Shown here piece by piece: positions 26,215 through 35,007 of a stretch of DNA of 64,000 nt. A program made the position numbers and the translations under genes. This stretch comes from Proteobacteria bacterium UBA981 (GTDB lineage: Bacteria; Pseudomonadota; Gammaproteobacteria; Ga0077536): assembly GCA_002292285.1 (NCBI GenBank), contig DBBP01000008.1, positions 62,001 to 126,000 on the forward strand, given 5' to 3'. Below the pieces are notes generated by a model. That model saw only the letters and a list, made by a program, of their open reading frames with translations, did no database searches and was not told the DNA's origin. Within the stretch, counting starts at the first letter, position 1; each line of letters starts with the position of its first letter.

Positions 26215-27825
26215 CTAGCTGAAATCACCGGCGCGCAGAATGGTGTCGCGGCGATGATTGATGTCGTCTGGCCCCGGATAATCGAGAGTGTGGTGCAGAC
26301 CGCGGGATTCGCGCCGCTTCAGTGCTGAACGAATGATCAAATCAGCGACTTGGACCAGATTTCGCAATTCGATTAAGTCACCGGAAACACGGAAGTTGCC
26401 ATAGAACTCGCTGATTTCGGAGTTGAGTAAGTCGACTCTGCGGCGGGCGCGCTGGAGGCGTTTCGTTGTCCTGACAATGCCGACATAATCCCACATCAGG
26501 CGGCGCAACTCGTCCCAGTTGTGGGACACCACAACTTCCTCATCGGCATCCGTCACCTGACTCTCATCCCACTGAGGAATACTCGGTAACGGGGGCAATT
26601 CATCCAGGCTCGCGATAATCGAGTGGGCCGCTGACTCCGCGATAACCAGGCACTCGAGCAGGGAATTGCTCGCCATGCGATTGGCGCCGTGCAGACCCGT
26701 GAACGCGACTTCACCGACGGCATACAGGCCGGACAGTGATGTCTGACCGCGAATGTCGGTCACGACGCCGCCACACAGGTAATGTGCCGCGGGTACAACG
26801 GGAATCGGGTCGCGAGTGATGTCGACGCCGTACGACAGGCACTGCTCGTACGCGTTCGGGAAGTGTTCGAGAATGAAATCACTCGATTTGTGTGTCACGT
26901 CGAGATAGACACAATCGAGGCCAAGCCGCTTCATCTCGTGATCGATAGCGCGAGCAACAATATCCCGGGGCGCGAGCTCAAGACGATCATCGAATTTGGA
27001 CATGAAGCGTTCGCCGTCCGGCAAACGCAGATAGCCGCCTTCACCACGGACAGCTTCGGTAATTAGCAGCGACTTGGCTTTCGGGTGGTACAGACAGGTT
27101 GGGTGGAACTGAACGAACTCCATGTTCGCGACCGTGCACCCGGCCCGCCACGCCATGCCAATACCGTCGCCGGTAGCAACGTCCGGATTGCTGGTATAGA
27201 GATAGACTTTGCCCGCGCCGCCAGTTGCCAGGACCACGCAACGGGCCGCGATCGTTTTTACCTTGCGGGTGACCAGATCGAAGACATATGCGCCGGCGCA
27301 ACGATCAGGAATCGCGCCCAGCTTGCCGGTGCTGATCAAGTCGATGGCCATGTGCGACTCAAGCACGGTGACGTTGCGGTGCTCGCGAATCCGCTCGATC
27401 AGCGTTTGCTCTATTGCACGGCCTGTCGCGTCGGCCGCATGGACGACCCGGCGATGGCTATGACCGCCTTCTCGCGTGAGGTGGAACTCGACATCTCCCG
27501 ATTTCGACCTGCGAGTCGTGAATGGGACGCCCTGGTCGATGAGCCATTCGATACGTTCACGTCCGTGTCGCACGATGTAGTCGACAGTCTGCTCGTGACA
27601 CAATCCGCTGCCCACGCTGAGCGTGTCGGCGATATGGGATTCTGCCGAATCGGCGGAATCCATCACCGCCGAGATGCCGCCCTGAGCATAGTAGGTCGCA
27701 CTTTCGCTCAGGGCCGCTTTGCTCAGGACCGCTACACGCAGTCTCTCCGCCAGCGTCAGGGCAAGGCTAAGTCCGGCAGCACCGCTGCCGACAATGAGCA
27801 CATCAAAAGGGTGGGTTTCGGTCAC
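26215..27825 (-). CDS. nadB: L-aspartate oxidase
   Basis: A 536-residue flavoprotein that oxidises aspartate to iminoaspartate, the first step of NAD synthesis from aspartate. It begins with the FAD motif 'VLIVGSGAAGLSLAL', contains 'SATYYAQGGISAVMD' and 'TREGGHSHRRVVHAADATGRAIE' (substrate/FAD contacts typical of the fumarate reductase superfamily), 'GANRMASNSLLECLV', and a C-terminal helical domain. It is divergent from rpoE across 206 nt, as in many Gammaproteobacteria. Confidence 0.97.
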   Translation of the reverse strand: MTETHPFDVLIVGSGAAGLSLALTLAERLRVAVLSKAALSESATYYAQGGISAVMDSADSAESHIADTLSVGSGLCHEQTVDYIVRHGRERIEWLIDQGVPFTTRRSKSGDVEFHLTREGGHSHRRVVHAADATGRAIEQTLIERIREHRNVTVLESHMAIDLISTGKLGAIPDRCAGAYVFDLVTRKVKTIAARCVVLATGGAGKVYLYTSNPDVATGDGIGMAWRAGCTVANMEFVQFHPTCLYHPKAKSLLITEAVRGEGGYLRLPDGERFMSKFDDRLELAPRDIVARAIDHEMKRLGLDCVYLDVTHKSSDFILEHFPNAYEQCLSYGVDITRDPIPVVPAAHYLCGGVVTDIRGQTSLSGLYAVGEVAFTGLHGANRMASNSLLECLVIAESAAHSIIASLDELPPLPSIPQWDESQVTDADEEVVVSHNWDELRRLMWDYVGIVRTTKRLQRARRRVDLLNSEISEFYGNFRVSGDLIELRNLVQVADLIIRSALKRRESRGLHHTLDYPGPDDINHRRDTILRAGDFS

Positions 27826-27915
27826 TTCAGGACTACTTTGGATTGCGACGCCGGCAGCTAGCGCTGCACGATAGCTTGAGACGGACTATTCGTGGCAGCC
27901 GTCAGGCGCTGCTGT

Positions 27916-27924
27916 TGTTATACT
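27916..27924 (+). promoter_or_regulatory. Extended -10 sigma-70 promoter candidate upstream of rpoE
   Basis: The sequence TGTTATACT contains a TATACT -10 box (27919-27924) with a TG one base upstream, an extended -10 element that can work without a good -35. It lies about 108 nt before the rpoE start and points towards it. The 206-nt gap between nadB and rpoE holds no gene. Confidence 0.4.
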
Positions 27925-27953
27925 CGTGCCCAACCACGCTGAGCCTCGCACGC

Positions 27954-27980
27954 GAACTAAACGACAACTCGATGGTCTAC
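27954..27980 (+). promoter_or_regulatory. Possible sigma-E-dependent promoter of the rpoE operon
   Basis: GAACTA (27954-27959) and TCTAC (27976-27980), 16 nt apart, resemble the GGAACTT / TCTGA boxes of RpoE/AlgU promoters. Such a site would give the autoregulation usual for this operon. The -35 box is imperfect. Confidence 0.3.
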
Positions 27981-28031
27981 CACGTATCGCCCGAATTGCC
28001 CCTTGGCCATAGTACAGGGATAGGACGCTAA

Positions 28032-28610
28032 ATGGGCGACAAGCTAACTGATATGGAGCTCGTCAAACGGGTGCAGCAGGGCGAGAAAGCCGCCTTCGAC
28101 TTGCTGGTCCTTAAGTATCAACATCGTATCGTGAAGTTGGTTTCTCGCTACGTTCGTGAACCGACCGACGCGCTTGATATCACTCAGGAAACGTTTCTCA
28201 AGGCCTATCGGGCGCTGGGGAATTTTCGCGGCGACAGTGCTTTTTATACATGGATATACCGAATAGCGATCAACACTGCGAAAAACTATCTGGTGTCCTT
28301 ATCGCGGCGTCCGCCAGAAGTCGATCTCGACGCCCGTGACGGCGACTCTATCGACCTTGAGGGACTGCAAAGGTCACTCGATACGCCCGAGCGGTTACTG
28401 CTCACCGAGGAGATCAGGGAAACGATTCTCGACGCGATCAACAAGCTCCCCGATGATCTACGCGAAGCGATTACCCTGCGTGAAGTTGACGGCATGAGTT
28501 ACGACGAAATTGCGACGGTTATGGATTGTCCGATTGGTACAGTACGGTCAAGGATTTTCCGCGCTCGCGACGCCATCGATCAACGTATTAATCCGCTGAT
28601 GGAAAACTGA
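28032..28610 (+). CDS. rpoE: RNA polymerase sigma-E factor (RpoE/AlgU)
   Basis: A 192-residue ECF sigma factor. Region 2 is seen in 'DALDITQETFLKAYRALGNF' and 'FYTWIYRIAINTAKNYL' (-10 recognition), region 4 in 'LREVDGMSYDEIATVMDCP' and 'GTVRSRIFRARDAI' (-35 recognition). It directs the envelope-stress response and is held inactive by the RseA product encoded 14 nt downstream. Divergent from nadB and followed by rseA, rseB and mucD. Confidence 0.97.
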   Translation: MGDKLTDMELVKRVQQGEKAAFDLLVLKYQHRIVKLVSRYVREPTDALDITQETFLKAYRALGNFRGDSAFYTWIYRIAINTAKNYLVSLSRRPPEVDLDARDGDSIDLEGLQRSLDTPERLLLTEEIRETILDAINKLPDDLREAITLREVDGMSYDEIATVMDCPIGTVRSRIFRARDAIDQRINPLMEN

Positions 28611-28624
28611 CCGGATAGTGACAT

Positions 28625-29146
28625 ATGAATAACGAAGAAATTTCGGCCTTGATGGACGGCGAAGTCGGCGCAGATGAATTCGCACCCCTGATCGATTCGG
28701 TTAGTGGTGATGTCAATGCCAGGCGCTCGTGGGCTCGCTACCATTTGATTGGCGATGCACTGCGTGCCGAAGAATCGTCGTCGAGCACCCACAGTGCGCA
28801 GGTTGTCGAGCTCATTCCCGAGCGTCCGCGATCACGCGTGTTCTCACCCTTGACGGGGTTGGCTATCGCCGCCTCAGTTGCTGTTCTGGCAGTAACCTTC
28901 GTTCTGCAAAGCGATCCATCACCCGGCACGACAGGTTTTGAGGTCGCCGAGCAACTCAGCCCGAGGCCGTTGGCCCCGGCGGCGGTAAGCTCGCTGGCTG
29001 TCGCGCCGGCACGCGATGTGATCCCGGCCGGCGCCTATGACCAACGATTGAACGGCTACTTGGTAAATTTCAACGAACAGCGCGCTCGAGTTGGCGTTCC
29101 CGGCGTCCACCCTTATGTGCGCATCATCGGATTTGAAGCCGAGTAA
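28625..29146 (+). CDS. rseA: Anti-sigma-E factor RseA/MucA
   Basis: A 173-residue protein with the N-terminal sigma-binding domain ('EEISALMDGEVGADEF' and 'RSWARYHLIGDALR'), one membrane helix (about residues 78-97, 'LTGLAIAASVAVLAVTFVL') and a short periplasmic tail of about 75 residues. It sequesters RpoE at the inner membrane and is cut by DegS/RseP-type proteases under stress. The C-terminal periplasmic end 'GVHPYVRIIGFEAE' resembles MucA. The last 32 nt overlap the start of rseB. Confidence 0.92.
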   Translation: MNNEEISALMDGEVGADEFAPLIDSVSGDVNARRSWARYHLIGDALRAEESSSSTHSAQVVELIPERPRSRVFSPLTGLAIAASVAVLAVTFVLQSDPSPGTTGFEVAEQLSPRPLAPAAVSSLAVAPARDVIPAGAYDQRLNGYLVNFNEQRARVGVPGVHPYVRIIGFEAE

Positions 29147-30116
29147 AGCTTTGTTCCGGGCAATCACGCTACAACTTGTGGCGTGTGCAGCGCTGTTGTT
29201 TGCCCACGTTGTGGCGGCAGAACCGGCGCACGATCTCGTGCGCGCCATGCACGATGCCACCCGCCATCTCAACTATGCGGGTGTGTTCGTTTACCAGCGC
29301 GGCGCGCAAATCGACAGCATGCGCCTGGTTCATCAATACGCCAATGACAACGAAAAAGAACGTTTGATCTCGTTATCCGGGCCAGCGCGTGAAGTTATTC
29401 GTGACGGGGAGCTGGTCACCTGCTTGTTCGCTGATGATCAGGCGGCGATGGTAGAGAAGAACACACCGCGTGAGATGCTCACGATCGGCCGGTCGGTGCC
29501 GGTCGAATCGCTCATAGAAAGCTATACGTTTTCGCTTGGCGCTGACGAGCGTGTCGCGGGGCGTAATAGTTCGATTGTGACACTTACCCCGATGACCGAA
29601 GACCGCTACGCCTATCGCCTATGGGTTGATAAGGCGTCTCGTCTGCTTTTGAAATCTGCCATTCTCGGGCGCGGCGGGCGGGTGCTTGAGCAGGTCCAAT
29701 TTGTACAGATTGATATCTTTGACGAGATCCCGGCCGGCATGCTGGAGCCCGAAATCACCAGCGTCGGTTTCACCTGGCGTACCGACACAGCTGAAACGAC
29801 CGGGCTGCAACGGCAGACAGCGTGGCACGTGAACTGGGTGCCGCACGGGTTCCAGATGAAAAATAACGCTGTCCAGAATATGGCGACCAGCCGCATGCCT
29901 GTGGAGCAGATGGTCTACTCAGATGGATTGGCGATGGTCTCGGTATTCGTGGAGAAATTGATGCCTGACGAAACGCCGTTGCAGGGCTATTCCGCGCGCG
30001 GGGCGATAAACGCTTTCAGCCGGGTTGCGGGCGAATACCAAATTACGGTGGTCGGCGAACTACCCTTACCTGTCGTAAGACAAATTGCCTCGTCTGTGGC
30101 GAGAACTGGGAATTAA
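29115..30116 (+). CDS. rseB: Sigma-E regulatory protein RseB/MucB
   Basis: A 333-residue periplasmic protein from ATG 29115, inside the rseA end. A signal peptide ('AITLQLVACAALLFAHVVAAEP') precedes the LolA-like domain ('HLNYAGVFVYQRGAQIDSMRLVH') and the smaller C-terminal MucB/RseB domain ('WVPHGFQMKNN' and 'MVYSDGLAMVSVFVEK'). It shields RseA from DegS-type cleavage and senses lipid-like signals. It is followed 10 nt later by mucD; no mucC/rseC gene lies between them. Confidence 0.94.
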   Translation: MCASSDLKPSKALFRAITLQLVACAALLFAHVVAAEPAHDLVRAMHDATRHLNYAGVFVYQRGAQIDSMRLVHQYANDNEKERLISLSGPAREVIRDGELVTCLFADDQAAMVEKNTPREMLTIGRSVPVESLIESYTFSLGADERVAGRNSSIVTLTPMTEDRYAYRLWVDKASRLLLKSAILGRGGRVLEQVQFVQIDIFDEIPAGMLEPEITSVGFTWRTDTAETTGLQRQTAWHVNWVPHGFQMKNNAVQNMATSRMPVEQMVYSDGLAMVSVFVEKLMPDETPLQGYSARGAINAFSRVAGEYQITVVGELPLPVVRQIASSVARTGN

Positions 30117-30125
30117 CTTAGCTCC

Positions 30126-31598
30126 ATGAAATTATTGAGAACAATCGCGATTGCGTTAGCTTTGGGCTGCGCAATCAGCGGCGTGCAGGCCAAGGCAAAG
30201 GTCACAGGGCTTCCTGACTTTACCGAACTCGCCCGCAGCAACAGTCCAGCGGTGGTCAATATCAGTTCGACCTCGAAGCCGAATGTCACCAGCAACCGCG
30301 TGCCGCCGGGTTTCTCCGATCCCGGCATGCCAGATGACGGGCCATTGTCGGAGTTCTTTCGGCGCTTTTTCGGTGAAGAAGGGCGCGGCGGTCCTGGGGG
30401 GCCCGGCGGGCCGGGCGGACCAGGGCGAGATGCGCGCGCGTCGCTAGGATCTGGCTTCATCATTTCTGAAGACGGCTACGTGATCACAAACAACCATGTG
30501 GTCCGGGAGGCCGACGAAATCATCGTTCGAATGTCGGACCGCAGCGAATTCCCCGCCAAAGTCGTTGGTACTGACCCGCGCAGCGATATCGCGGTGCTCA
30601 AAATTGAGTCCAAAAACAAACTACCGACCGTCGAGTTCGGCGATTCGGATCAACTTGAAGTCGGCGAATGGGTATTGGCGATTGGTTCGCCGTTTGGATT
30701 CGATTACTCCGTGACGGCAGGCATTGTCAGTGCCAAAGGGCGCAGTTTGCCAAACGAGAACTACGTACCGTTCATCCAGACCGATGTGGCCATCAACCCC
30801 GGCAACTCCGGTGGGCCACTATTCAATATGGACGGCAAAGTGGTCGGTGTTAATTCACAAATTTACAGTCGCACCGGCGGGTTTATGGGCGTGTCGTTCG
30901 CGATCCCTATTCATGTGGTCCTCAATGTTTACAACCAGCTCCGTGACAAAGGCAGTGTGACGCGCGGCTGGCTAGGGGTTTTGATCCAGGATGTGACCCA
31001 GGAGCTTGCCGAATCGTTCGAAATGGAGAAGCCCCTTGGCGCACTGGTCTCGAAAGTACTGCCGGACAGTCCTGCCCAGAAAGGCGGTATTGAGACAGGC
31101 GACATCATCACGCGCTTCAGTGGGACGGTCGTGGAGCGCTCTTCAGACCTGCCGCCCATCGTCGGTACGACCCAAGTCGGCGATGTTATCGACGTCGACG
31201 TGATCCGGACCGGCAGCAACAAGAAATTAAAAATCACCATTGGTGCGTTGCCGGAAGAGGAGCCTGTTGCCGCTGCCGGCAAACCGGCGCAAAAATCCGA
31301 GCTAGACGAAAAGCTGAAAATCGCAGTCGTGGATTTGACCACGCAGCGGCGCAAGCAGCTCCAGGTAGAGAGTGGTGGGGCGCTGGTATCGAATATTGAG
31401 CCTGGTGCCGCTTACGAAGGCGGCCTGCGCGTCGGCGACGTGATTGTCCAGCTGAACAATGAAAAAATCACCGATCGCGGCCATTTCGAGCGCACGGTCA
31501 AATCTTTGAAAGCCGGGAAAACGGTACCTGTGCTGATACAACGCCAGGGTGGGCCGTTGTTTCTCGCTATCAAGGTGCCTGACGGAGCCGCTGATTAG
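30126..31598 (+). CDS. mucD: Periplasmic serine protease MucD/DegP family
   Basis: A 490-residue Do-type protease with a signal peptide (to about residue 22). The trypsin-like domain has His 124 ('TNNHVV'), Asp 154 ('DPRSDIAVL') and Ser 228 ('GNSGGP'), followed by two PDZ domains (about residues 280-370 and 390-485). Residues 87-101 form a Gly-Pro-Gly repeat ('RGGPGGPGGPGGPG') in the N-terminal LA-loop region. It degrades or refolds damaged envelope proteins and completes the sigma-E operon. The gene order matches Pseudomonas algU-mucA-mucB-mucD apart from the missing mucC. Confidence 0.96.
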   Translation: MKLLRTIAIALALGCAISGVQAKAKVTGLPDFTELARSNSPAVVNISSTSKPNVTSNRVPPGFSDPGMPDDGPLSEFFRRFFGEEGRGGPGGPGGPGGPGRDARASLGSGFIISEDGYVITNNHVVREADEIIVRMSDRSEFPAKVVGTDPRSDIAVLKIESKNKLPTVEFGDSDQLEVGEWVLAIGSPFGFDYSVTAGIVSAKGRSLPNENYVPFIQTDVAINPGNSGGPLFNMDGKVVGVNSQIYSRTGGFMGVSFAIPIHVVLNVYNQLRDKGSVTRGWLGVLIQDVTQELAESFEMEKPLGALVSKVLPDSPAQKGGIETGDIITRFSGTVVERSSDLPPIVGTTQVGDVIDVDVIRTGSNKKLKITIGALPEEEPVAAAGKPAQKSELDEKLKIAVVDLTTQRRKQLQVESGGALVSNIEPGAAYEGGLRVGDVIVQLNNEKITDRGHFERTVKSLKAGKTVPVLIQRQGGPLFLAIKVPDGAAD

Positions 31599-31599
31599 C

Positions 31600-31854
31600 G
31601 TGAACGAAGCGGGCGTCGCGTTAACGCTGTATTCGCGCCTTGATTGCCCGTTGTGCGAGAAAATGCAGGAGCAGCTGGAACTCTGGTCAGCGCAGCGCGG
31701 CGGCGTTGAGCTGACCGTGGTCGATATCGCCAGCGACGCGGAACTTAACGCGCGTTATTGGTTACGGATACCGGTGCTCAATCTTGGCGACACGGAAGTT
31801 TGTTTCGGGACATTTCACGCCGGACGCCTCGAGGCGCTTTTGAATTCCGCCTGA
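31600..31854 (+). CDS. Glutaredoxin-like small thioredoxin-fold protein (DUF836 type)
   Basis: An 84-residue protein starting at GTG 31600, one base after the mucD stop. A redox 'CPLC' motif at about residues 16-19 ('LYSRLDCPLCEKMQEQL') and a cis-Pro segment ('LRIPVLNLGD') define a thioredoxin fold like the DUF836/glutaredoxin-2 family. No signal peptide is present, so it is cytoplasmic. Its place between mucD and lepA recurs in relatives. The substrate is unknown. Confidence 0.8.
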   Translation: MNEAGVALTLYSRLDCPLCEKMQEQLELWSAQRGGVELTVVDIASDAELNARYWLRIPVLNLGDTEVCFGTFHAGRLEALLNSA

Positions 31855-31973
31855 TTTGTGCGCTGCGGTGCCCGTAAGGGTGGGCGCTGTTCGGCGGACT
31901 GAGACTGGCGGCTCCGGTTGCGCTAGAATCGCGCTCCCTTCGATAATCGCGGCGCTCTCACGAGCACCAACCT

Positions 31974-33782
31974 ATGCAGCCTACGCTCAGCAAAATTCGC
32001 AATTTCTCCATCATCGCGCATATCGATCACGGTAAATCAACGCTCGCCGATCGCTTCATCCAGATGTGCGGCGGACTGAGCGCGCGTGAGATGGAGGCCC
32101 AGGTACTCGATTCGATGGATATCGAGCGCGAACGCGGGATAACGATCAAAGCACAAAGTGTCAGTCTCGATTTCACTTCGGCTGATGGTGAGACCTACCA
32201 TCTGAACTTTATCGATACGCCTGGGCACGTCGATTTTAGCTATGAGGTTTCTCGCTCTCTGGCTGCCTGTGAAGGCGCCCTGCTGGTGGTCGATGCAGCG
32301 CAAGGTGTCGAAGCCCAATCGGTCGCCAACTGTCATACCGCGATCGATCAGGACCTGGAAGTCATCCCGGTGTTGAACAAGATCGATTTGCCCTCTGCTG
32401 AGCCAGAGCGTGTTTGTGCCGAGATCGAAAATATTATTGGTATCGATGCGAGCGAGGCGATCGAGGTCAGTGCCAAAACCGGGCACGGGGTAGCTGCCTT
32501 GTTGGAGCAGCTGGTTGCGCGGGTGCCACCCCCGGTTGGTGAGCGCGAAGGACCGTTGAAGGCACTCATAATTGATTCATGGTTTGACAATTATCTGGGT
32601 GTTGTCTCGCTGGTGCGCGTGGTCGATGGAGAACTGCACGTTGGTCAGCGCATCCGCATGATGTCTCTGGGGCGCGATACTGGTGTAGACGAAGTAGGGA
32701 TTTTCACACCCAAACGCGTGAAGAGGCCGTTTATCGGCACCGGAGAAGTCGGTTACCTGGTTGCCGGAATAAAGGAAATTGACGGCGCTCCTGTAGGAGA
32801 CACGATTACTGACGCGAGCCGACCGGCGCAGGTGGCCCTGCCGGGCTTCAAGCAATCCAAACCGAACGTATTTGCTGGTTTATATCCGATTGATTCCGCC
32901 GATTTCGAATCGTTTCGCGAGGCATTGGGGAAACTACGCCTCAACGATGCGGCGCTGCACTTTGAGCAGGAGACCTCCGAGGCGCTGGGATTCGGTTTTC
33001 GATGCGGATTTCTCGGCATGCTGCACATGGAGATTATCCAGGAACGTTTGGAGCGAGAGTACGGTGTTGGGCTGATAACCACGGCTCCGACGGTGATTTA
33101 CGAAGTGGTAATGCGTAATGATGAGGTGTTATTGGTCGATAATCCGGCCCACCTGCCCGAGCCCAATTTAACTCTCGAAATCCGCGAGCCGGTGATCACC
33201 GTTGATATCCTGGTGCCGCAAGATTATGTCGGCAACGTGATGAGTTTGTGCATTGAAAAGCGCGGCGTGCAGACTAAATTGAATTTCGTTGGTGGTCAGG
33301 TCTCGGCATCTTATGAATTACCCATGGCGGAGGTGGTGACGGACTTTTTCGATCGTCTTAAATCAGCCACGCGCGGCTATGCCTCGATGGATTACAATTT
33401 TTCGCATTATCAGGTGGCCGACATGGTCAAGATTGAAGTCTTGATCAACGGCGAGAAAGTCGATGCGCTGGCGGTCATCGTGCACCGTGATCAATCGGTG
33501 CGCAGAGGACGCGATCTCGCGCAGAAAATGCGCGAGATCATTCCCCGCCAGATGTTCGATATTGCGATACAGTCGTCGATTGGTGCAAAAGTCATTGCCA
33601 GAGAGACGGTCAAGGCACTGCGCAAGAACGTGACAGCGAAATGCTATGGCGGGGATATCACCCGTAAGCGCAAACTGCTTGAGAAGCAGAAGGCCGGTAA
33701 GAAACGCATGAAGCAATTTGGATCCGTCGAGATCCCGCAAGAGGCCTTTATGGCAGTCCTGCGGACCGGGAAATCTTCATGA
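31974..33782 (+). CDS. lepA: Elongation factor 4 (LepA)
   Basis: A 602-residue translational GTPase. G motifs: 'AHIDHGKST' (G1), 'DTPGHVDF' (G3), 'NKIDLP' (G4). EF-G-like domains II, III and V follow, then the LepA-specific C-terminal domain ('YGGDITRKRKLLEKQKAGKKRMK'-like end). It acts on ribosomes in initiation or back-translocation. Its end overlaps lepB by 4 nt (ATGA). The 119-nt gap upstream holds no gene. Confidence 0.98.
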   Translation: MQPTLSKIRNFSIIAHIDHGKSTLADRFIQMCGGLSAREMEAQVLDSMDIERERGITIKAQSVSLDFTSADGETYHLNFIDTPGHVDFSYEVSRSLAACEGALLVVDAAQGVEAQSVANCHTAIDQDLEVIPVLNKIDLPSAEPERVCAEIENIIGIDASEAIEVSAKTGHGVAALLEQLVARVPPPVGEREGPLKALIIDSWFDNYLGVVSLVRVVDGELHVGQRIRMMSLGRDTGVDEVGIFTPKRVKRPFIGTGEVGYLVAGIKEIDGAPVGDTITDASRPAQVALPGFKQSKPNVFAGLYPIDSADFESFREALGKLRLNDAALHFEQETSEALGFGFRCGFLGMLHMEIIQERLEREYGVGLITTAPTVIYEVVMRNDEVLLVDNPAHLPEPNLTLEIREPVITVDILVPQDYVGNVMSLCIEKRGVQTKLNFVGGQVSASYELPMAEVVTDFFDRLKSATRGYASMDYNFSHYQVADMVKIEVLINGEKVDALAVIVHRDQSVRRGRDLAQKMREIIPRQMFDIAIQSSIGAKVIARETVKALRKNVTAKCYGGDITRKRKLLEKQKAGKKRMKQFGSVEIPQEAFMAVLRTGKSS

Positions 33783-34564
33783 TTTGGGATTTTTCGGCAA
33801 TTTTGTCGTTGCTGGTGTTGGTCAGCGGTTTGATCTGGGGTCTCGACGCGATCCTTTTTGCGCCCCGTCGACGCGAGATGCACGGCGCTCCGGATGGTGA
33901 AGCGCCTCCATTGCCGTTGTTGGTCGACTACGCGAAATCGTTTTTCCCGATTTTCGTCATCGTTCTCATACTGCGTTCATTTCTTGTTGAGCCATTTCGT
34001 ATTCCATCAAGCTCGATGGTGCCGACGCTGTTGATTGGCGATTTTATCCTCGTCAACAAATTCACCTATGGCATTCGTATCCCGGTCATCAATCATAAGG
34101 TCATCGAACTCAACAGCCCGGAGCGCGGCGACGTCGTGGTATTCCGCTATCCGCTCGACCCCGCCACCCCATTCATCAAAAGGGTAGTCGGCTTACCGGG
34201 CGACCAGGTTGAATATACAGACAAACAAGTATTCATAAATGGCGAATTGGTGAGCCAATCAGCTGAGCCACCGTTCGTTGGAATTAGATCTGCAGCGCCA
34301 TATACCGGTAATCTGGTCTATTCTGAAAGCTTAGGCGACATTGAGCACAAGATATTGGTCACACCGCAGGCGTTCTCTCCGAACCGTGAGTTCGAAGTGC
34401 CGGCCGGACACTACTTTGTTCTGGGAGATAATCGCGATAACAGTCGCGATTCGCGTTTTTGGGGCTATGTGCCTGAAGATCACCTGGTCGGAAAAGCATT
34501 CTACATATGGCTGAATTGGGACAGTGGTCCGAACTTTAAACGCATTGGTACTACCATACGTTAA
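33779..34564 (+). CDS. lepB: Signal peptidase I
   Basis: A 261-residue inner-membrane serine protease. Two N-terminal membrane segments (about residues 3-23 and 58-77) precede the periplasmic catalytic domain with Ser in 'IPSSSMVPTLLIGD', Lys in 'FIKRVVGLPGD' and the box 'GDNRDNSRDSRFWG'. It removes signal peptides from exported proteins. Coupled by overlap to lepA and followed 28 nt later by the DUF4845 gene. Confidence 0.97.
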   Translation: MIWDFSAILSLLVLVSGLIWGLDAILFAPRRREMHGAPDGEAPPLPLLVDYAKSFFPIFVIVLILRSFLVEPFRIPSSSMVPTLLIGDFILVNKFTYGIRIPVINHKVIELNSPERGDVVVFRYPLDPATPFIKRVVGLPGDQVEYTDKQVFINGELVSQSAEPPFVGIRSAAPYTGNLVYSESLGDIEHKILVTPQAFSPNREFEVPAGHYFVLGDNRDNSRDSRFWGYVPEDHLVGKAFYIWLNWDSGPNFKRIGTTIR

Positions 34565-34592
34565 ATCGAAAGTTAGCTAGAGAGGGCATGCG

Positions 34593-34997
34593 ATGAACTT
34601 TATCCGTAACCAAAAAGGCATAACGCTTAGCGGTATGTTGATGGGGTGTATTGTGCTGGGCGGTCTGGCACTGGGCTTCATGAAGCTGTGGCCGGTGTAT
34701 AACGACAAATTTAAAATAGACGCCGCAATGGAGAAACTTTCGGGTACGCCTGATGTCGCTCGAATGAGCAAGAAATCAATGGCGAAAATGCTGCAGAAAC
34801 AGTTCGACGTTAACGGAATCGAACCAGTCAACCCTCACGACCTGTATAAGTATTTCGTGGTCGCCAAGATAAAAGGCTCTTCGGACAAGCGGGTGACGCT
34901 CGCTTTTGAAATTCGCAAACCGATATCCGAAGAACTTGATGTCGTCATGAAGTACAACAAGACTATCGAAGTTTCCAAATCTGGCGAAGCCGGCTGA
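34593..34997 (+). CDS. DUF4845 membrane protein
   Basis: A 134-residue protein with one N-terminal hydrophobic helix ('GITLSGMLMGCIVLGGLALGFMKLW', about residues 9-33), whose Gly-rich opening recalls a pilin-like leader, followed by a soluble domain. The family is regularly found between lepB and rnc in Pseudomonas-type genomes, as here (28 nt after lepB, 10 nt before rnc). Its function is not known. A shared role with the signal peptidase is only a guess from position. Confidence 0.85.
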   Translation: MNFIRNQKGITLSGMLMGCIVLGGLALGFMKLWPVYNDKFKIDAAMEKLSGTPDVARMSKKSMAKMLQKQFDVNGIEPVNPHDLYKYFVVAKIKGSSDKRVTLAFEIRKPISEELDVVMKYNKTIEVSKSGEAG

Positions 34998-35007
34998 AAC
35001 GCTTTAT

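Noticed and set aside
31924..31929. TAGAAT as a -10 box for lepA
   Set aside because: No acceptable -35 box or extended -10 element is present; left out of the feature list.
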